A stretch of 64,000 nt of DNA from Nocardiopsis sp. TSRI0078 (lineage in GTDB: Bacteria; Actinomycetota; Actinomycetes; Streptosporangiales; Streptosporangiaceae), in assembly GCF_001905145.1 (NCBI RefSeq), contig NZ_LWLB01000008.1, positions 98,205-162,204 on the forward strand, in the 5' to 3' direction. The position numbers and the translations under genes are program-made. Positions 26,948-35,106 of the stretch are shown piece after piece. The number at the start of each line of letters is the position of its first letter. The first letter of the stretch is position 1. Under the pieces are notes generated by a model, which had not been told where the DNA came from, ran no database searches, and saw only the letters and a list, made by a program, of their open reading frames with translations.

Positions 26948-27960
26948 CGCTCCCCCAGGAGTTCGTCGACGGCGGTCAGGACGTCGTCGGAGGACACGGA
27001 GTTCAGGCAGGGGTGCCCGGGCACGGGACAGGTCCGGGCCCGCGTGTCGGCGCAGGGAGCCCGCTGGTCGCCCAGGATCCGCACCGGTGTGCCGTAGGGG
27101 GCCCATGCGGAGGCGGGCACGACCGGGGAGAAGAGCGAGACCACGGGCGTGCCGACCGCTGCGGCCAGGTGCGCGGGGCCGGTGTTGCCCGAGACCAGGA
27201 CGGCGGCGCGGTCGAGCAGGTCGGCCAGTTCGGCGACGGTGGTGCGCCCGGCCAGGTCCGTGCCGCCGCGCGCGGCGACCTTCCCGGCCAGGTCCGCCTC
27301 ACCCGCCGAGCCGGTGACCAGGACCCGGTGTCCGCGCCCGGCGAGCGCGGCGACGGTCTCGGCGGCCAGCTCCGGCGGCAGCTCCCTGGAGGGCGCGTCC
27401 GCGCCGACGTGGACCACCGCGTACCCGTCCGGCCCGGTCAGCTCCCGGGTGTCGGGCAGCGGACGGCGTACGTCCAGGCGCCCGGTCTCGCCGGCCGCGG
27501 GCGGGTACCCGGCGGCCTCGGCCAGGGACAGCATCCGCTCGGCCTCGGGGATGCCGTGGGCCACGTGGTGGCGTACGTCGAGCAGGCTGCCCGGGTAGTC
27601 CTCGCTGACGGCGCAGATCCGCGCCACCCCGGCCATGCGCAGGATCAGGGCCAGCGGCAGGGCCGACTGGTGGAAGGAGGTCAGCAGAACGGCGGCGTCC
27701 GCGCCGACGCGGGACAGGCGCTCCACGAGGCCGGTGACCTCCTCGCGGTCCACCGGAGGCGGGTCGGCGGCGATCCAGGGGGCGCACCAGGTCATGACCT
27801 CGTCCACGCCCGGCAGCAGCGCGGCGGCCTCGGCTCCCCGGGGACCGGCCAGGTAGACCACCCGGTCGGCGCCGTGGGCGACGGCTCGTACCGCCGGCCC
27901 CGACAGCAGGACGTCGCCCATGCTGTCCAGTCGTGCCACGAGCACGGTGCCACCGCTCAC
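26944..27960 (-). CDS. Family 9 glycosyltransferase (heptosyltransferase-like)
   Basis: A 338-residue GT9 protein. VLVARLDSMGDVLLSGPAVRAV matches the N-terminal motif of WaaC/WaaF-type ADP-heptose transferases (LDxxGDVLL). The C-terminal donor site includes VVHVGADAPSRELPPE, VLVTGSAGEADLA, DLAGRTTVAELADLLDRA and SGNTGPAHLAAAVGTPVVSLFSP. GT9 enzymes are known mainly from LPS core assembly in Gram-negatives. A heptosyltransferase inside a gmhA/hldE/gmhB operon of a Gram-positive strongly suggests transfer of the heptose made here. The GTG 27960 start overlaps the upstream TGA. Confidence 0.9.
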   Translation of the reverse strand: MSGGTVLVARLDSMGDVLLSGPAVRAVAHGADRVVYLAGPRGAEAAALLPGVDEVMTWCAPWIAADPPPVDREEVTGLVERLSRVGADAAVLLTSFHQSALPLALILRMAGVARICAVSEDYPGSLLDVRHHVAHGIPEAERMLSLAEAAGYPPAAGETGRLDVRRPLPDTRELTGPDGYAVVHVGADAPSRELPPELAAETVAALAGRGHRVLVTGSAGEADLAGKVAARGGTDLAGRTTVAELADLLDRAAVLVSGNTGPAHLAAAVGTPVVSLFSPVVPASAWAPYGTPVRILGDQRAPCADTRARTCPVPGHPCLNSVSSDDVLTAVDELLGER

Positions 27961-29453
27961 GGAGCGCCCCCTCCCAGGAGGCGCAGGACGGCGGCCTCCA
28001 GGTCGGGTACGGTCTCGGGGGCGGCCCGGCGCTCCGCGTCCAGGGTCGCCGCGGTGGGCACGAGCACCCCGCGCGCGCCCGCGGCGCGGGCGGCGTCGAC
28101 GTCGGCCCCGATGTCGCCGACCAGCGCGCACTGGGAGGCGAACAGCCCCAGTTCGGCGGCGGCGGAGTGGACCATGCCGGGTTCGGGCTTGCGGCACCGG
28201 CAGCCGTCCTCCTCGCCGTGCGGGCACACCTGCCAGACGTCGAAGGGGCCGAGCAGTTCGTCCACGCGCCGGTTGACCGCCTCCACCTGGTCGGGGATAA
28301 GCAGGCCGCGGGCGATCCCGGACTGGTTGCTCACCACCCCGACGGCGAGTCCGGCGCGGCGCGCCAGGTCCAGTGCCCGCGCGGCGGCGGGCGTGGGCCG
28401 GACCTTGTCGGGGTCGCCGTTGTAGGGGACGTCCTCGACCAGGGTGCCGTCCCTGTCGAACAGGATCGCCCGGACACCGGTGGCCGGGCGCGCCCCGGCG
28501 TGGCGGACCTCGCCGCGCAGCCGCTGCCAGCAGGCCAGCGGCGGGATGAGCACGCTGGTCACCGCCATGTCGGCGACCTCGGCGGCGGTGGCGGGACCGC
28601 CGAGGACACGCCGCCCGGCGAAGGCGGCGGTGCGCGCCGCCCACAGGGCGCCGAGTGCGGTGGCCGTCCTGCGGTGCCCGGCCAGCGCGGCCCCGGCCGC
28701 GGCCGCGAGCGCGGCCGTGGTCACGACGTGCCCGCGCAGACCGCCGGGCCCCTCGCCGACCCGGTCGCGCCAGCCGCGGCCGTGCAGGCGGTCCATCAGG
28801 GCGTTGTCGGCGTTGCCGCGCTGGGCGGGGAGGCTGGACCAGCGGCCGCCGCCGCGCAGCGGGTGCACGCACTCGCGCTCGCCCCGGACCAGGGCGTATC
28901 CGGCGTCCATGACCCGCAGGGCCAGGTCGGTGTCCTCCCGGTAGGCGCGCGGGAAACGCGTGTCGAATCCGCCGACCGCCTCCAGCGCGCTCCTGCGGTA
29001 GGCCATGTCGGCGGTGATCCACCGGGCGCCCTCCAGGGCCAGGGTGGCGCGTTCGGCGTCCGTGGGAGCACGTCCCTCGGGGTCGGGCACGATGATGCGC
29101 CCCTGGCTCGCCCCCGTCTCGGGGGGCAGGGAGGCCAGGTCCGCGCACAGGCGCTCCGGCCAGTCGTCGGGCGGGGCGACGTCGTCGTCCAGGAAGGCGA
29201 TCCACTCGCTGCGGCAGGAGTGCCATCCGGCCTGGCGTGCGGAGGCGGGGCCGCCGCCCCCGGTACGCAGGACGCGCACCCGGGCGTGGTCGGTGCCGGG
29301 CAGGGGCCCGGTCTCCGTCAGGGGCCGGTCGTCGGCGACGACGATCTCCTCGGGCGCCGCCTCGGACGGCGCGTCGAGCAGGGGCCTCAGCACGCGGGGC
29401 AGCGTCCGGCGCCCCACGGTGGGCACGACGACCGCGTAGCGGGGCGCGCTCAT
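27957..29453 (-). CDS. Fusion of a family 2 glycosyltransferase and a GmhB-type heptose-bisphosphate phosphatase
   Basis: A 498-residue two-domain protein. Residues 1-230 are a GT2 domain: YAVVVPTVGRRTLPRVL, IVVADD, FLDDDVAPP, then YREDTDLALRVMDAGY. Residues 230-325 are an Ala-rich linker with hydrophobic segments (ALAAAAGAALAGHRRTATAL; AEVADMAVTSVLIPPLACW) that may associate with the membrane. Residues 330-498 are a HAD-IIIA phosphatase: AILFDRDGTLVED (nucleophile Asp), VVSNQSGIARG, and CPHGEEDGCRCRKPEPGM with the zinc-binding Cys set of GmhB. GmhB removes the C7 phosphate of heptose-1,7-bisphosphate, the step between the two HldE reactions. The fusion puts a precursor step and a sugar transfer on one chain. 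Confidence 0.9.
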   Translation of the reverse strand: MSAPRYAVVVPTVGRRTLPRVLRPLLDAPSEAAPEEIVVADDRPLTETGPLPGTDHARVRVLRTGGGGPASARQAGWHSCRSEWIAFLDDDVAPPDDWPERLCADLASLPPETGASQGRIIVPDPEGRAPTDAERATLALEGARWITADMAYRRSALEAVGGFDTRFPRAYREDTDLALRVMDAGYALVRGERECVHPLRGGGRWSSLPAQRGNADNALMDRLHGRGWRDRVGEGPGGLRGHVVTTAALAAAAGAALAGHRRTATALGALWAARTAAFAGRRVLGGPATAAEVADMAVTSVLIPPLACWQRLRGEVRHAGARPATGVRAILFDRDGTLVEDVPYNGDPDKVRPTPAAARALDLARRAGLAVGVVSNQSGIARGLLIPDQVEAVNRRVDELLGPFDVWQVCPHGEEDGCRCRKPEPGMVHSAAAELGLFASQCALVGDIGADVDAARAAGARGVLVPTAATLDAERRAAPETVPDLEAAVLRLLGGGAP

Positions 29454-31108
29454 CGGTACACCCTCTCCCTCGGGTGGCGGCGGACGACGAACGGTCCGAT
29501 CGCCAGGACGTCCACGGGCGCCGAGCCGAAGCACTCCAGCGCGTCGCGCGGCGAGTCGACCATGGGGCGTCCGGCGGTGTTCAGGCTGGTGTTGACCAGC
29601 ACGGGCAGGCCGCTGCGCGCCTCGAAGCGCTCCAGCAGGCGCGAGGTGAGCGGGTCGTCGGAGGGTGAGACGGTCTGGACCCGGGCGGTGCCGTCCACGT
29701 GGACCACAGCGGGTATGCGGTCGCGCCAGTCGGGGTGCACGTCGTGGACGAAGAGCATGTAGGGGCTGGGCAGGGGGCCGCCGGAGAAGATCTCCGGTGC
29801 CCTGCGCTCGGCCACCATCGGCGCGACGGGCCGGAACTGCTCGCGGCCCTTGACCCGGTTGAGCCGTTCGAGGTTGCCGGAGTTGGCGGGGTTGGCGAGC
29901 AGGGAGCGGTGCCCCAGGGCGCGGGGCCCGTACTCCGAGCGGCCCTGGAACCAGGCCACCAGGGCGTCGCCCTCCAGGGCCTCGGCCACGGTGTCGGCCA
30001 GGTCGTCGGGGCGCTCGAACTCCACGTCGGCCTCGCGCAGCAGGTGCCACAGCTCGTCCTCGTCCCAGGAGCGGCCCAGGTCGGCGCCGGGCATGGGCGC
30101 GACGTGGTCCTCCACCAGCGAGGCCAGGTGCAGTGCGCCGCCCAGCGCGGTGCCCGCGTCTCCGGAGGCGGGCTGGACCCACACCTTCTCGAAGGGGCTC
30201 TCGCGGGCGATGCGGCTGTTGGCGACGCAGTTGAGCGCCACCCCTCCCGCCATCGTCAGGTGCGGGCTCCCGGTCCGCTCGTGCAGCCAGCCGAGCACCC
30301 CCAGGAGCGCCTCCTCCATGGCGGCCTGCACACTGGCGGCGAGGTTGGCGTGCTCCTTGGCGGGCTCCTGGCCGGGCACGCACCGCTCGGCGAAGGAGCT
30401 CCAGTCCACGCCGGAGGCCCGGACCAGCCCGTCGCCCTCGTAGCGGATGCGCTCGCGCAGCCGGTCGAGCATGGTGGGCTCGCCGTAGGAGGCCAGGGCC
30501 ATCACCTTGTACTCGTCGCTGGAGCGGTGGAAGCCCACGTGCTCGGTGAGCTCCTCGTAGACCAGGCCCAAAGACTCGGGCAGCGGCTGACGGGCCAGGA
30601 CCTCCAGGCGCCCTCCGGTGTAGACGCCCGCCAGGTGCGAGGTGCTCTCGCCGCGCCCGTCGGCCACGAACACCGCGCACTCGCCGCTCCCGGCCCCGGC
30701 AGGGGCCGCGAGCCCGGTGGAGGCCGCGTGGGCGACGTGGTGGGGTACGTAGCTGACCTTGGCCGGGTCCAGGCCCGGCAGGGCGGTGGCGAGGAAGTGC
30801 GGCGCGCGCTCGACGTAGAACGTGCGCAGCCGCTCCCAGCCGCGGTCCTGTCCGGGCCCCTCGGGGTCGGACAGGGCGGGGTCGTAGGAGTAGGTGACCG
30901 CGTCCAGATCGGCCGGGCGCAGGCCCGCGTGCTCCAGGCACCAGCGCATCGACTGCACCGGCAGTTCCCAGGCCGAGAAGGGGACCGCCTCCTTGCCGTG
31001 CTTACGCCGGGAGAACCTCTCCTCCTCGGCCGCCGCGACGGTGTGACCGTCCACGACGAGCGCCGCCGCCGGATCGTGGAAGACGGCGTTGACACCGAGG
31101 ATTCTCAT
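29450..31108 (-). CDS. NodU/CmcH-family carbamoyltransferase
   Basis: A 552-residue enzyme that transfers a carbamoyl group from carbamoyl phosphate, via carbamoyl-AMP, to a sugar or antibiotic hydroxyl. The N-terminal Kae1-like ASKHA domain has ILGVNAVFHDPAAALVVDG, EEERFSRRKHGKEAVP and the metal-binding YVPHHVAHAAST. The C-terminal carbamoyl domain has GRSEYGPRALGHRSLLANP, VKGREQFRPVAPMV and VLVNTSLNTAGRPMVDSP. ATG 31108 has a GGAGGGAG site and is the first gene of the operon. Next to heptose synthesis and glycosyltransferases, the natural guess is O-carbamoylation of a sugar in the product glycan. Confidence 0.92.
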   Translation of the reverse strand: MRILGVNAVFHDPAAALVVDGHTVAAAEEERFSRRKHGKEAVPFSAWELPVQSMRWCLEHAGLRPADLDAVTYSYDPALSDPEGPGQDRGWERLRTFYVERAPHFLATALPGLDPAKVSYVPHHVAHAASTGLAAPAGAGSGECAVFVADGRGESTSHLAGVYTGGRLEVLARQPLPESLGLVYEELTEHVGFHRSSDEYKVMALASYGEPTMLDRLRERIRYEGDGLVRASGVDWSSFAERCVPGQEPAKEHANLAASVQAAMEEALLGVLGWLHERTGSPHLTMAGGVALNCVANSRIARESPFEKVWVQPASGDAGTALGGALHLASLVEDHVAPMPGADLGRSWDEDELWHLLREADVEFERPDDLADTVAEALEGDALVAWFQGRSEYGPRALGHRSLLANPANSGNLERLNRVKGREQFRPVAPMVAERRAPEIFSGGPLPSPYMLFVHDVHPDWRDRIPAVVHVDGTARVQTVSPSDDPLTSRLLERFEARSGLPVLVNTSLNTAGRPMVDSPRDALECFGSAPVDVLAIGPFVVRRHPRERVYR

Positions 31109-31486
31109 GACCGCTCCCTCCTGGACAAGTCCGTGCACTCGTACGCTGAGCGCACTCACTCGACTACCAGTCGAAGCGACGACTAAACATGGGGCGGAAG
31201 CAGGCACACGCGTCCCACCTGCCCCGGCAATGGGCACGGGGACGGGGACCGGCCGTCGGCACCGGACGCGTGAACGGCCCGCCGACACCGAACGCGTGTG
31301 CAGGAGCCGACACCCCGTTGACATGCGGTGGAACACCATGTTTGCCCCGGTGGATGCGGGCTATGGGACGGGTGAGGCCGAGGAGTGTTCCGGGCTCCCT
31401 CGCCCGCACCGGCGAGGCCGCCTCCCGGGCGCGGGACCGCCCGCAGGGACACGACCGAGGCAGAAACCGGCAGAAAGGAGCAGGCC
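31109..31486. promoter_or_regulatory. Divergent promoter region of the glycan operon and the CBS gene
   Basis: This 378-bp gap holds no gene. It contains the inverted repeat TCGACTaccAGTCGA (31160-31174), about 50 nt upstream of the carbamoyltransferase start, a possible operator for the heptose operon. The rest up to 31486 is GC-rich leader for the CBS gene, whose AAAGGAG ribosome site is at about 31474-31480. No clear sigma-specific hexamers were identified. Confidence 0.45.
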
Positions 31487-31906
31487 ATGCCGCGAAGCAT
31501 CGACGAGGTGATGAGCACCCCGGTCCGCACCGTCTCACCGGACACGTCGCTGCGCGAGGCCGCGGAGATCATGCGCGACTCCGACGTGGGCGACGTGGTC
31601 GTGACCCAGGACAACAGGATCATGGGCATCCTGACCGACCGCGACATCGTCGTGCGCTGCGTGGCCGAGGGCGGTGACCCCGAGCAGCACACCGCCTCGG
31701 ACATCTGCAGTTCCGAGTTGGCCACGGTGCCGCCCCAGAGCGGTATCTCCGACGCGGTGCACATCATGCGCACCAGCGCCGTGCGCCGCCTCCCGGTGGT
31801 GGACGACGACCGTGTCGTGGGTGTCGTGAGCATGGGGGATCTGGCACGTGCCGTCGACGAGGACTCCGCTCTGTCCGATGTCAGCGCCGCCGACCCCAAC
31901 CGCTGA
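31487..31906 (+). CDS. Tandem CBS-domain protein
   Basis: A 139-residue cytoplasmic protein made of two CBS motifs forming one Bateman module: VMSTPVRTVSPDTSLREAAEIMRDSDVGDVVV with IMGILTDRDIVVR, then DICSSELATVPPQSGISDAVHIMRTSAVRRLPVV with VVGVVSMGDLARAV. Bateman modules bind adenine nucleotides or related ligands. Stand-alone actinobacterial versions are often linked to dormancy or stress, but the role is not fixed. ATG 31487 has an ideal AAAGGAG site. The next gene starts inside its 3' end. Confidence 0.92.
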   Translation: MPRSIDEVMSTPVRTVSPDTSLREAAEIMRDSDVGDVVVTQDNRIMGILTDRDIVVRCVAEGGDPEQHTASDICSSELATVPPQSGISDAVHIMRTSAVRRLPVVDDDRVVGVVSMGDLARAVDEDSALSDVSAADPNR

Positions 31907-32972
31907 GCGTCCCGCCGGGGACGTGCTCCCGCTCCCGCCCGGCCGAGGAGGCCCGGGCGGGAGCGGGCCTTCCCTGCTGGTGTCGCGGGCACTGGGGCTC
32001 GGTGACTTCGCCACCGCCGTCCCCGCGCTGCGCGCGCTGGAGGGGGCACTGCCCTCGTGGCACCGGATCCTGGCGGGCCCCTCGTGGTACCGGCGCCTGG
32101 TCGCGCTGGCCGGGCTGCGCTGGGAGGTCCTGCCGACCGCGCCGCTGTGCGTCCCGGACGGGGCCTCCGCCCCCGACCTGGCGGTCAACCTGCACGGCAG
32201 GGGGCCGCAGAGCACGGCGGCCCTGGCCTCCCTGGGGCCGGAACGGCTGTGGACCCACGGGCATCCGTCCGCACCGGAGTGGCCCGGCCCCGAGTGGCCG
32301 CAGGGGGTCCACGACGCCGAGGTCTGGTGCCGCCTGCTGCGCCTGCACGGTGTGGCGGCCGATCCGGACGACCTGAGGTGGCCGCGTCCGCCGGAGTGGT
32401 CGGACGGGCCCGGACAGAAGAACGCGGTGGTCACGGGGGACACCGCCGTCGTCCATCCCGGAGCGGCCTCGGAGTCGCGCCGGTGGCCCGCGGAGCGCTT
32501 CGCGCGTGTGGCCGGGCACCTGGCGGCCTCGGGGCTGCGCGTACTGGTGACCGGATCGGAGCGCGAGGCGGCCCTGGCCGAACGGGTGGCCGAGGCCGCG
32601 GGGCTCGGGCCCAGGGCCGTCCTGGCCGGGCGTACCTCCCTGGACCTGCTGGCGCGCCTGGTCGCCGAGGCCCGGCTGGTGGTGTGCGGGGACACCGGTG
32701 TCGGCCACCTGGCCACCGCCTACGGCACTCCGTCGGTACGCCTCTTCGGGCCCGTGTCCCCGAGGCTGTGGGGCCCCCGGGTGGACCGGGACCTCCATGT
32801 GTGCCTGTGGTCCGGGCGGCTCGGCGACCCGCACGCCACGACGCTGGACCCGGGCCTGGCGGCCATCGGCGTCGACGAGGTCCTCGCCGCGTGCGACACC
32901 GCGACCGCTGCGGCCGCCGACCGCGCGAACGGGCGGGGGGTCCACGAACGACGGGCTGCCGGCGAACCCTGA
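31878..32972 (+). CDS. Second family 9 glycosyltransferase (heptosyltransferase-like)
   Basis: From ATG 31878 the protein has about 364 residues. SLLVSRALGLGDFATAVPALRALEGAL is the GT9 N-terminal motif. Further motifs are LAVNLHGRGPQST, AVVHPGAASESRRWPAERFARVA, LAGRTSLDLLARLVAEARLVVCGDTGVGHLATAYGTPSVRLFGP. The extreme C-terminus is Ala-rich. Starts at 31848, 31878 or a GTG near 31923 are possible; all but the last overlap the CBS gene, so the two are coupled. It is divergent from the heptose operon but could use the same activated heptose. A 21-bp hairpin follows it. Confidence 0.85.
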   Translation: MSAPPTPTAERPAGDVLPLPPGRGGPGGSGPSLLVSRALGLGDFATAVPALRALEGALPSWHRILAGPSWYRRLVALAGLRWEVLPTAPLCVPDGASAPDLAVNLHGRGPQSTAALASLGPERLWTHGHPSAPEWPGPEWPQGVHDAEVWCRLLRLHGVAADPDDLRWPRPPEWSDGPGQKNAVVTGDTAVVHPGAASESRRWPAERFARVAGHLAASGLRVLVTGSEREAALAERVAEAAGLGPRAVLAGRTSLDLLARLVAEARLVVCGDTGVGHLATAYGTPSVRLFGPVSPRLWGPRVDRDLHVCLWSGRLGDPHATTLDPGLAAIGVDEVLAACDTATAAAADRANGRGVHERRAAGEP

Positions 32973-32980
32973 TTCCTCGT

Positions 32981-33025
32981 GGAGAGTGCGCCACGCCTCC
33001 CGGCGGGAGGCGTGGCGCACTCTCC
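32981..33025 (+). terminator. Perfect 21-bp terminator hairpin
   Basis: The arm 32981-33001 (GGAGAGTGCGCCACGCCTCCC without its last base begins it) is fully complementary to 33005-33025 around a 3-nt GGC loop. It ends the CBS/GT9 transcript and isolates the sigma-factor gene. The following stretch, 33026-33336, holds no independent gene; it is the leader or an N-terminal extension of the sigma gene. Confidence 0.85.
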
Positions 33026-33336
33026 GCACGCTCCGGTCCCCCGCCGGCCGCAGGTGCGGACCGTCCCGGTCCCGGGTCCCCCAACACCCGGACAAGCTTC
33101 CTCCAAGTCGTGGTCCCGCGCTTTTCGGAACCGTACTCATGGGCACGTACACGCTGCGTACCACCGGCCCCGAAGCCGCGTCCGCCGGGCAGGCCGCCGA
33201 AGCCGCCGCCCTCCAGCGCCGTCCACACGAACACACCCGTGGACACCGCGTGCCGGAGGGCGACCGGACATCACGCGACGACGCGGACGAAACCGGCCCC
33301 GGGCCTCAGCGAAGTCCATCGACGAGTGAGGTCTTA

Positions 33337-34158
33337 GTGTCCGCCAACACCGAAGCCGTGGATGCCTCCTCGACCTCCTCCGCCTCGGCGGAGGAGCTCC
33401 TGGCGGCCCTGAAGGCACTGTCGAGCCAGGACCCGCGCGCCATCGTGCTGTGCGAGCGCGTGATGGACCTGTACCGTCCACTGGTGCAGCGGATCGCCCG
33501 CCGCTACGACGGCAGGGGCGAACCCTACGAGGACCTGAAGCAGACGGCCATGCTCGGGCTGGTCAAGGCCATCCACGGCTACGACCCCGACCGCGGGAAG
33601 CCGTTCATCTCCTATCTGCTGCCCACGGTCACCGGGGAGATCAAGCGCCACTTCCGCGACCACACCTGGGCCGTGCGCGTACCGCGGCGGCACCAGGAGA
33701 ACCGCAGCCAGCTCAGGCGCGTCACCGGCGAGTTCCAGCAGACCCACGCGCGCACGCCCACGACCGCGGAGCTCGCCGGGGCGATGGGGATCTCCGAGGC
33801 CGAGGTACGCGAGCTGACCCAGGTCTCGGCCGCCTACCGCTCCCTGTCCCTGGACGCGCCCGACGCCTCGGGCTCCGGCCGGGGGGCGAGCGTCCCGCTG
33901 GAGGACCACCTGGGCAGCGAGGACGAGGCCCTGGAGCGGGTGGTCGAACGCGAGTCGATCAAGCCCGCCCTGGCGCGCCTGCCCGAGCGGGAGCGCAGGA
34001 TCCTCATGCTGAGGTTCTTCGGCGACCACACCCAGTCCGAGATCGCCGAGGCGCTGGGCTACTCCCAGATGCACGTGTCCCGGCTGCTCGCGGGGGTCCT
34101 GGACCAGCTGCGCAGGGAGGTCGTCCCGGACCCGGCGCGCGGGGACGGCGGCTCCTGA
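33337..34158 (+). CDS. SigB/SigF/SigG-type RNA polymerase sigma factor
   Basis: A 273-residue group 3 sigma factor. Region 2 includes YEDLKQTAMLGLVKAIHGYDPDRGKPFISYLLPTVTGEIKRHFRDHTWAVRVPRR (core binding and -10 recognition). Region 3 is at about 130-175. Region 4 is RILMLRFFGDHTQSEIAEALGYSQMHVSRLLAGVLDQLR, the helix-turn-helix for the -35. Actinomycetes use this class for general stress and development, usually under anti-sigma/antagonist control; no anti-sigma gene is adjacent. GTG 33337 with GTGAGG upstream is my choice; an ATG at 33139 would add 66 low-complexity residues. Confidence 0.92.
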   Translation: MSANTEAVDASSTSSASAEELLAALKALSSQDPRAIVLCERVMDLYRPLVQRIARRYDGRGEPYEDLKQTAMLGLVKAIHGYDPDRGKPFISYLLPTVTGEIKRHFRDHTWAVRVPRRHQENRSQLRRVTGEFQQTHARTPTTAELAGAMGISEAEVRELTQVSAAYRSLSLDAPDASGSGRGASVPLEDHLGSEDEALERVVERESIKPALARLPERERRILMLRFFGDHTQSEIAEALGYSQMHVSRLLAGVLDQLRREVVPDPARGDGGS

Positions 34159-34186
34159 CCCGGCCGACCGCCCCCGACGCCGCCGT

Positions 34187-34939
34187 TCAGTCCCGTGCGG
34201 CCTCGGTGAAGAAGCGGTGCACGGTGCAGGTCAGGGGCCTGCCCCGCACCAGCCCACCGTGCAGTCGCCGGAGCGCTTCGCGGTAGGTGTGGGCGTCGAA
34301 GCCGGGTACCTGCCACGGGACCATGCGCAGGTAGAACACGAGCGCACCGACGTCGAGGAAGCGGCGCAGCGCCCTGGCCTGCCGGGTGCGGGTGACGGTC
34401 AGACCCGCCTCCTCCAGCCCCGTGACGGCCGCGTCCAGGTCCCAGCGCGCGTCCCGGTCGGGCGGAGGCCCCTCCAGGAGGGCGCTGAGCTCGTAGCCGT
34501 CGTTACCGCCGACCTGCTGGTTGGCGAAGACCCCGCCGGGCGCGAGGACCCGCCGGACCTCCCCGGGGTCGTAGGCCTCGTGGCGGTCGAGCACCACACC
34601 GAACCGGCCCGGGGGCAGGGGCAGGCTTCCGCCGGGACCCGGCTCGACCACCTCCACCCCCAGGGGCGACAGCCTGCCGCGCGCGACGGGGACGTTCGGC
34701 GGCCAGCCCTCGGTGGCCCGGGAGCCGGGAGGCAGCGGAGCCAGGCCGGAGAGGAACTCGCCTCCCCCGGTGCCCAGGTCCAGGACCGGACCAGGTGCCG
34801 CGCGTACGAGTTCCCGGGCGCGGTCACCATAGGACCAGGGCAGCGGTTCCTCGACCATCCGGCCGTCCAGGAAGCGGAAGTCCCATCCCGAGACCGGGCG
34901 CCGCACGGCCTCGTCCACCAGGTCGTCGAAGTCACGCAT
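34187..34939 (-). CDS. SAM-dependent methyltransferase (class I)
   Basis: A 250-residue Rossmann-fold methyltransferase. Motif I is VLDLGTGGGEFL (about 53-64). GVEVVEP gives the second strand. The post-I region RFGVVLDRHEAYDPGEVRRVLAPGGVFANQQVGGND matches motifs II-III. The C-terminal part DVGALVFYLRMVPWQVPGFD resembles small-molecule methyltransferases of the type-11/25 groups. The substrate is unknown. It is convergent with the sigma gene, with only 28 nt between them. Confidence 0.85.
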   Translation of the reverse strand: MRDFDDLVDEAVRRPVSGWDFRFLDGRMVEEPLPWSYGDRARELVRAAPGPVLDLGTGGGEFLSGLAPLPPGSRATEGWPPNVPVARGRLSPLGVEVVEPGPGGSLPLPPGRFGVVLDRHEAYDPGEVRRVLAPGGVFANQQVGGNDGYELSALLEGPPPDRDARWDLDAAVTGLEEAGLTVTRTRQARALRRFLDVGALVFYLRMVPWQVPGFDAHTYREALRRLHGGLVRGRPLTCTVHRFFTEAARD

Positions 34940-35106
34940 GGGCCTCCCCCTTCACGGTTCCGTGGGTCCCGACCATTCTCGGGACCGCACGGGGCTCTCC
35001 CAACCGGATGGACGACACGGGGCGACACCGGTGACGCGTTCGGACGTACACGGTCGAGACCGGACGCGGACGCCCGCCGGGGGCCGGTGTCCGTAGCGTC
35101 GGGGGC

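Noticed and set aside
33139..33336. N-terminal extension of the sigma factor from ATG 33139
   Set aside because: The added 66 residues are low complexity and not part of the sigma fold; GTG 33337 has a suitable ribosome site. The longer form cannot be fully excluded.
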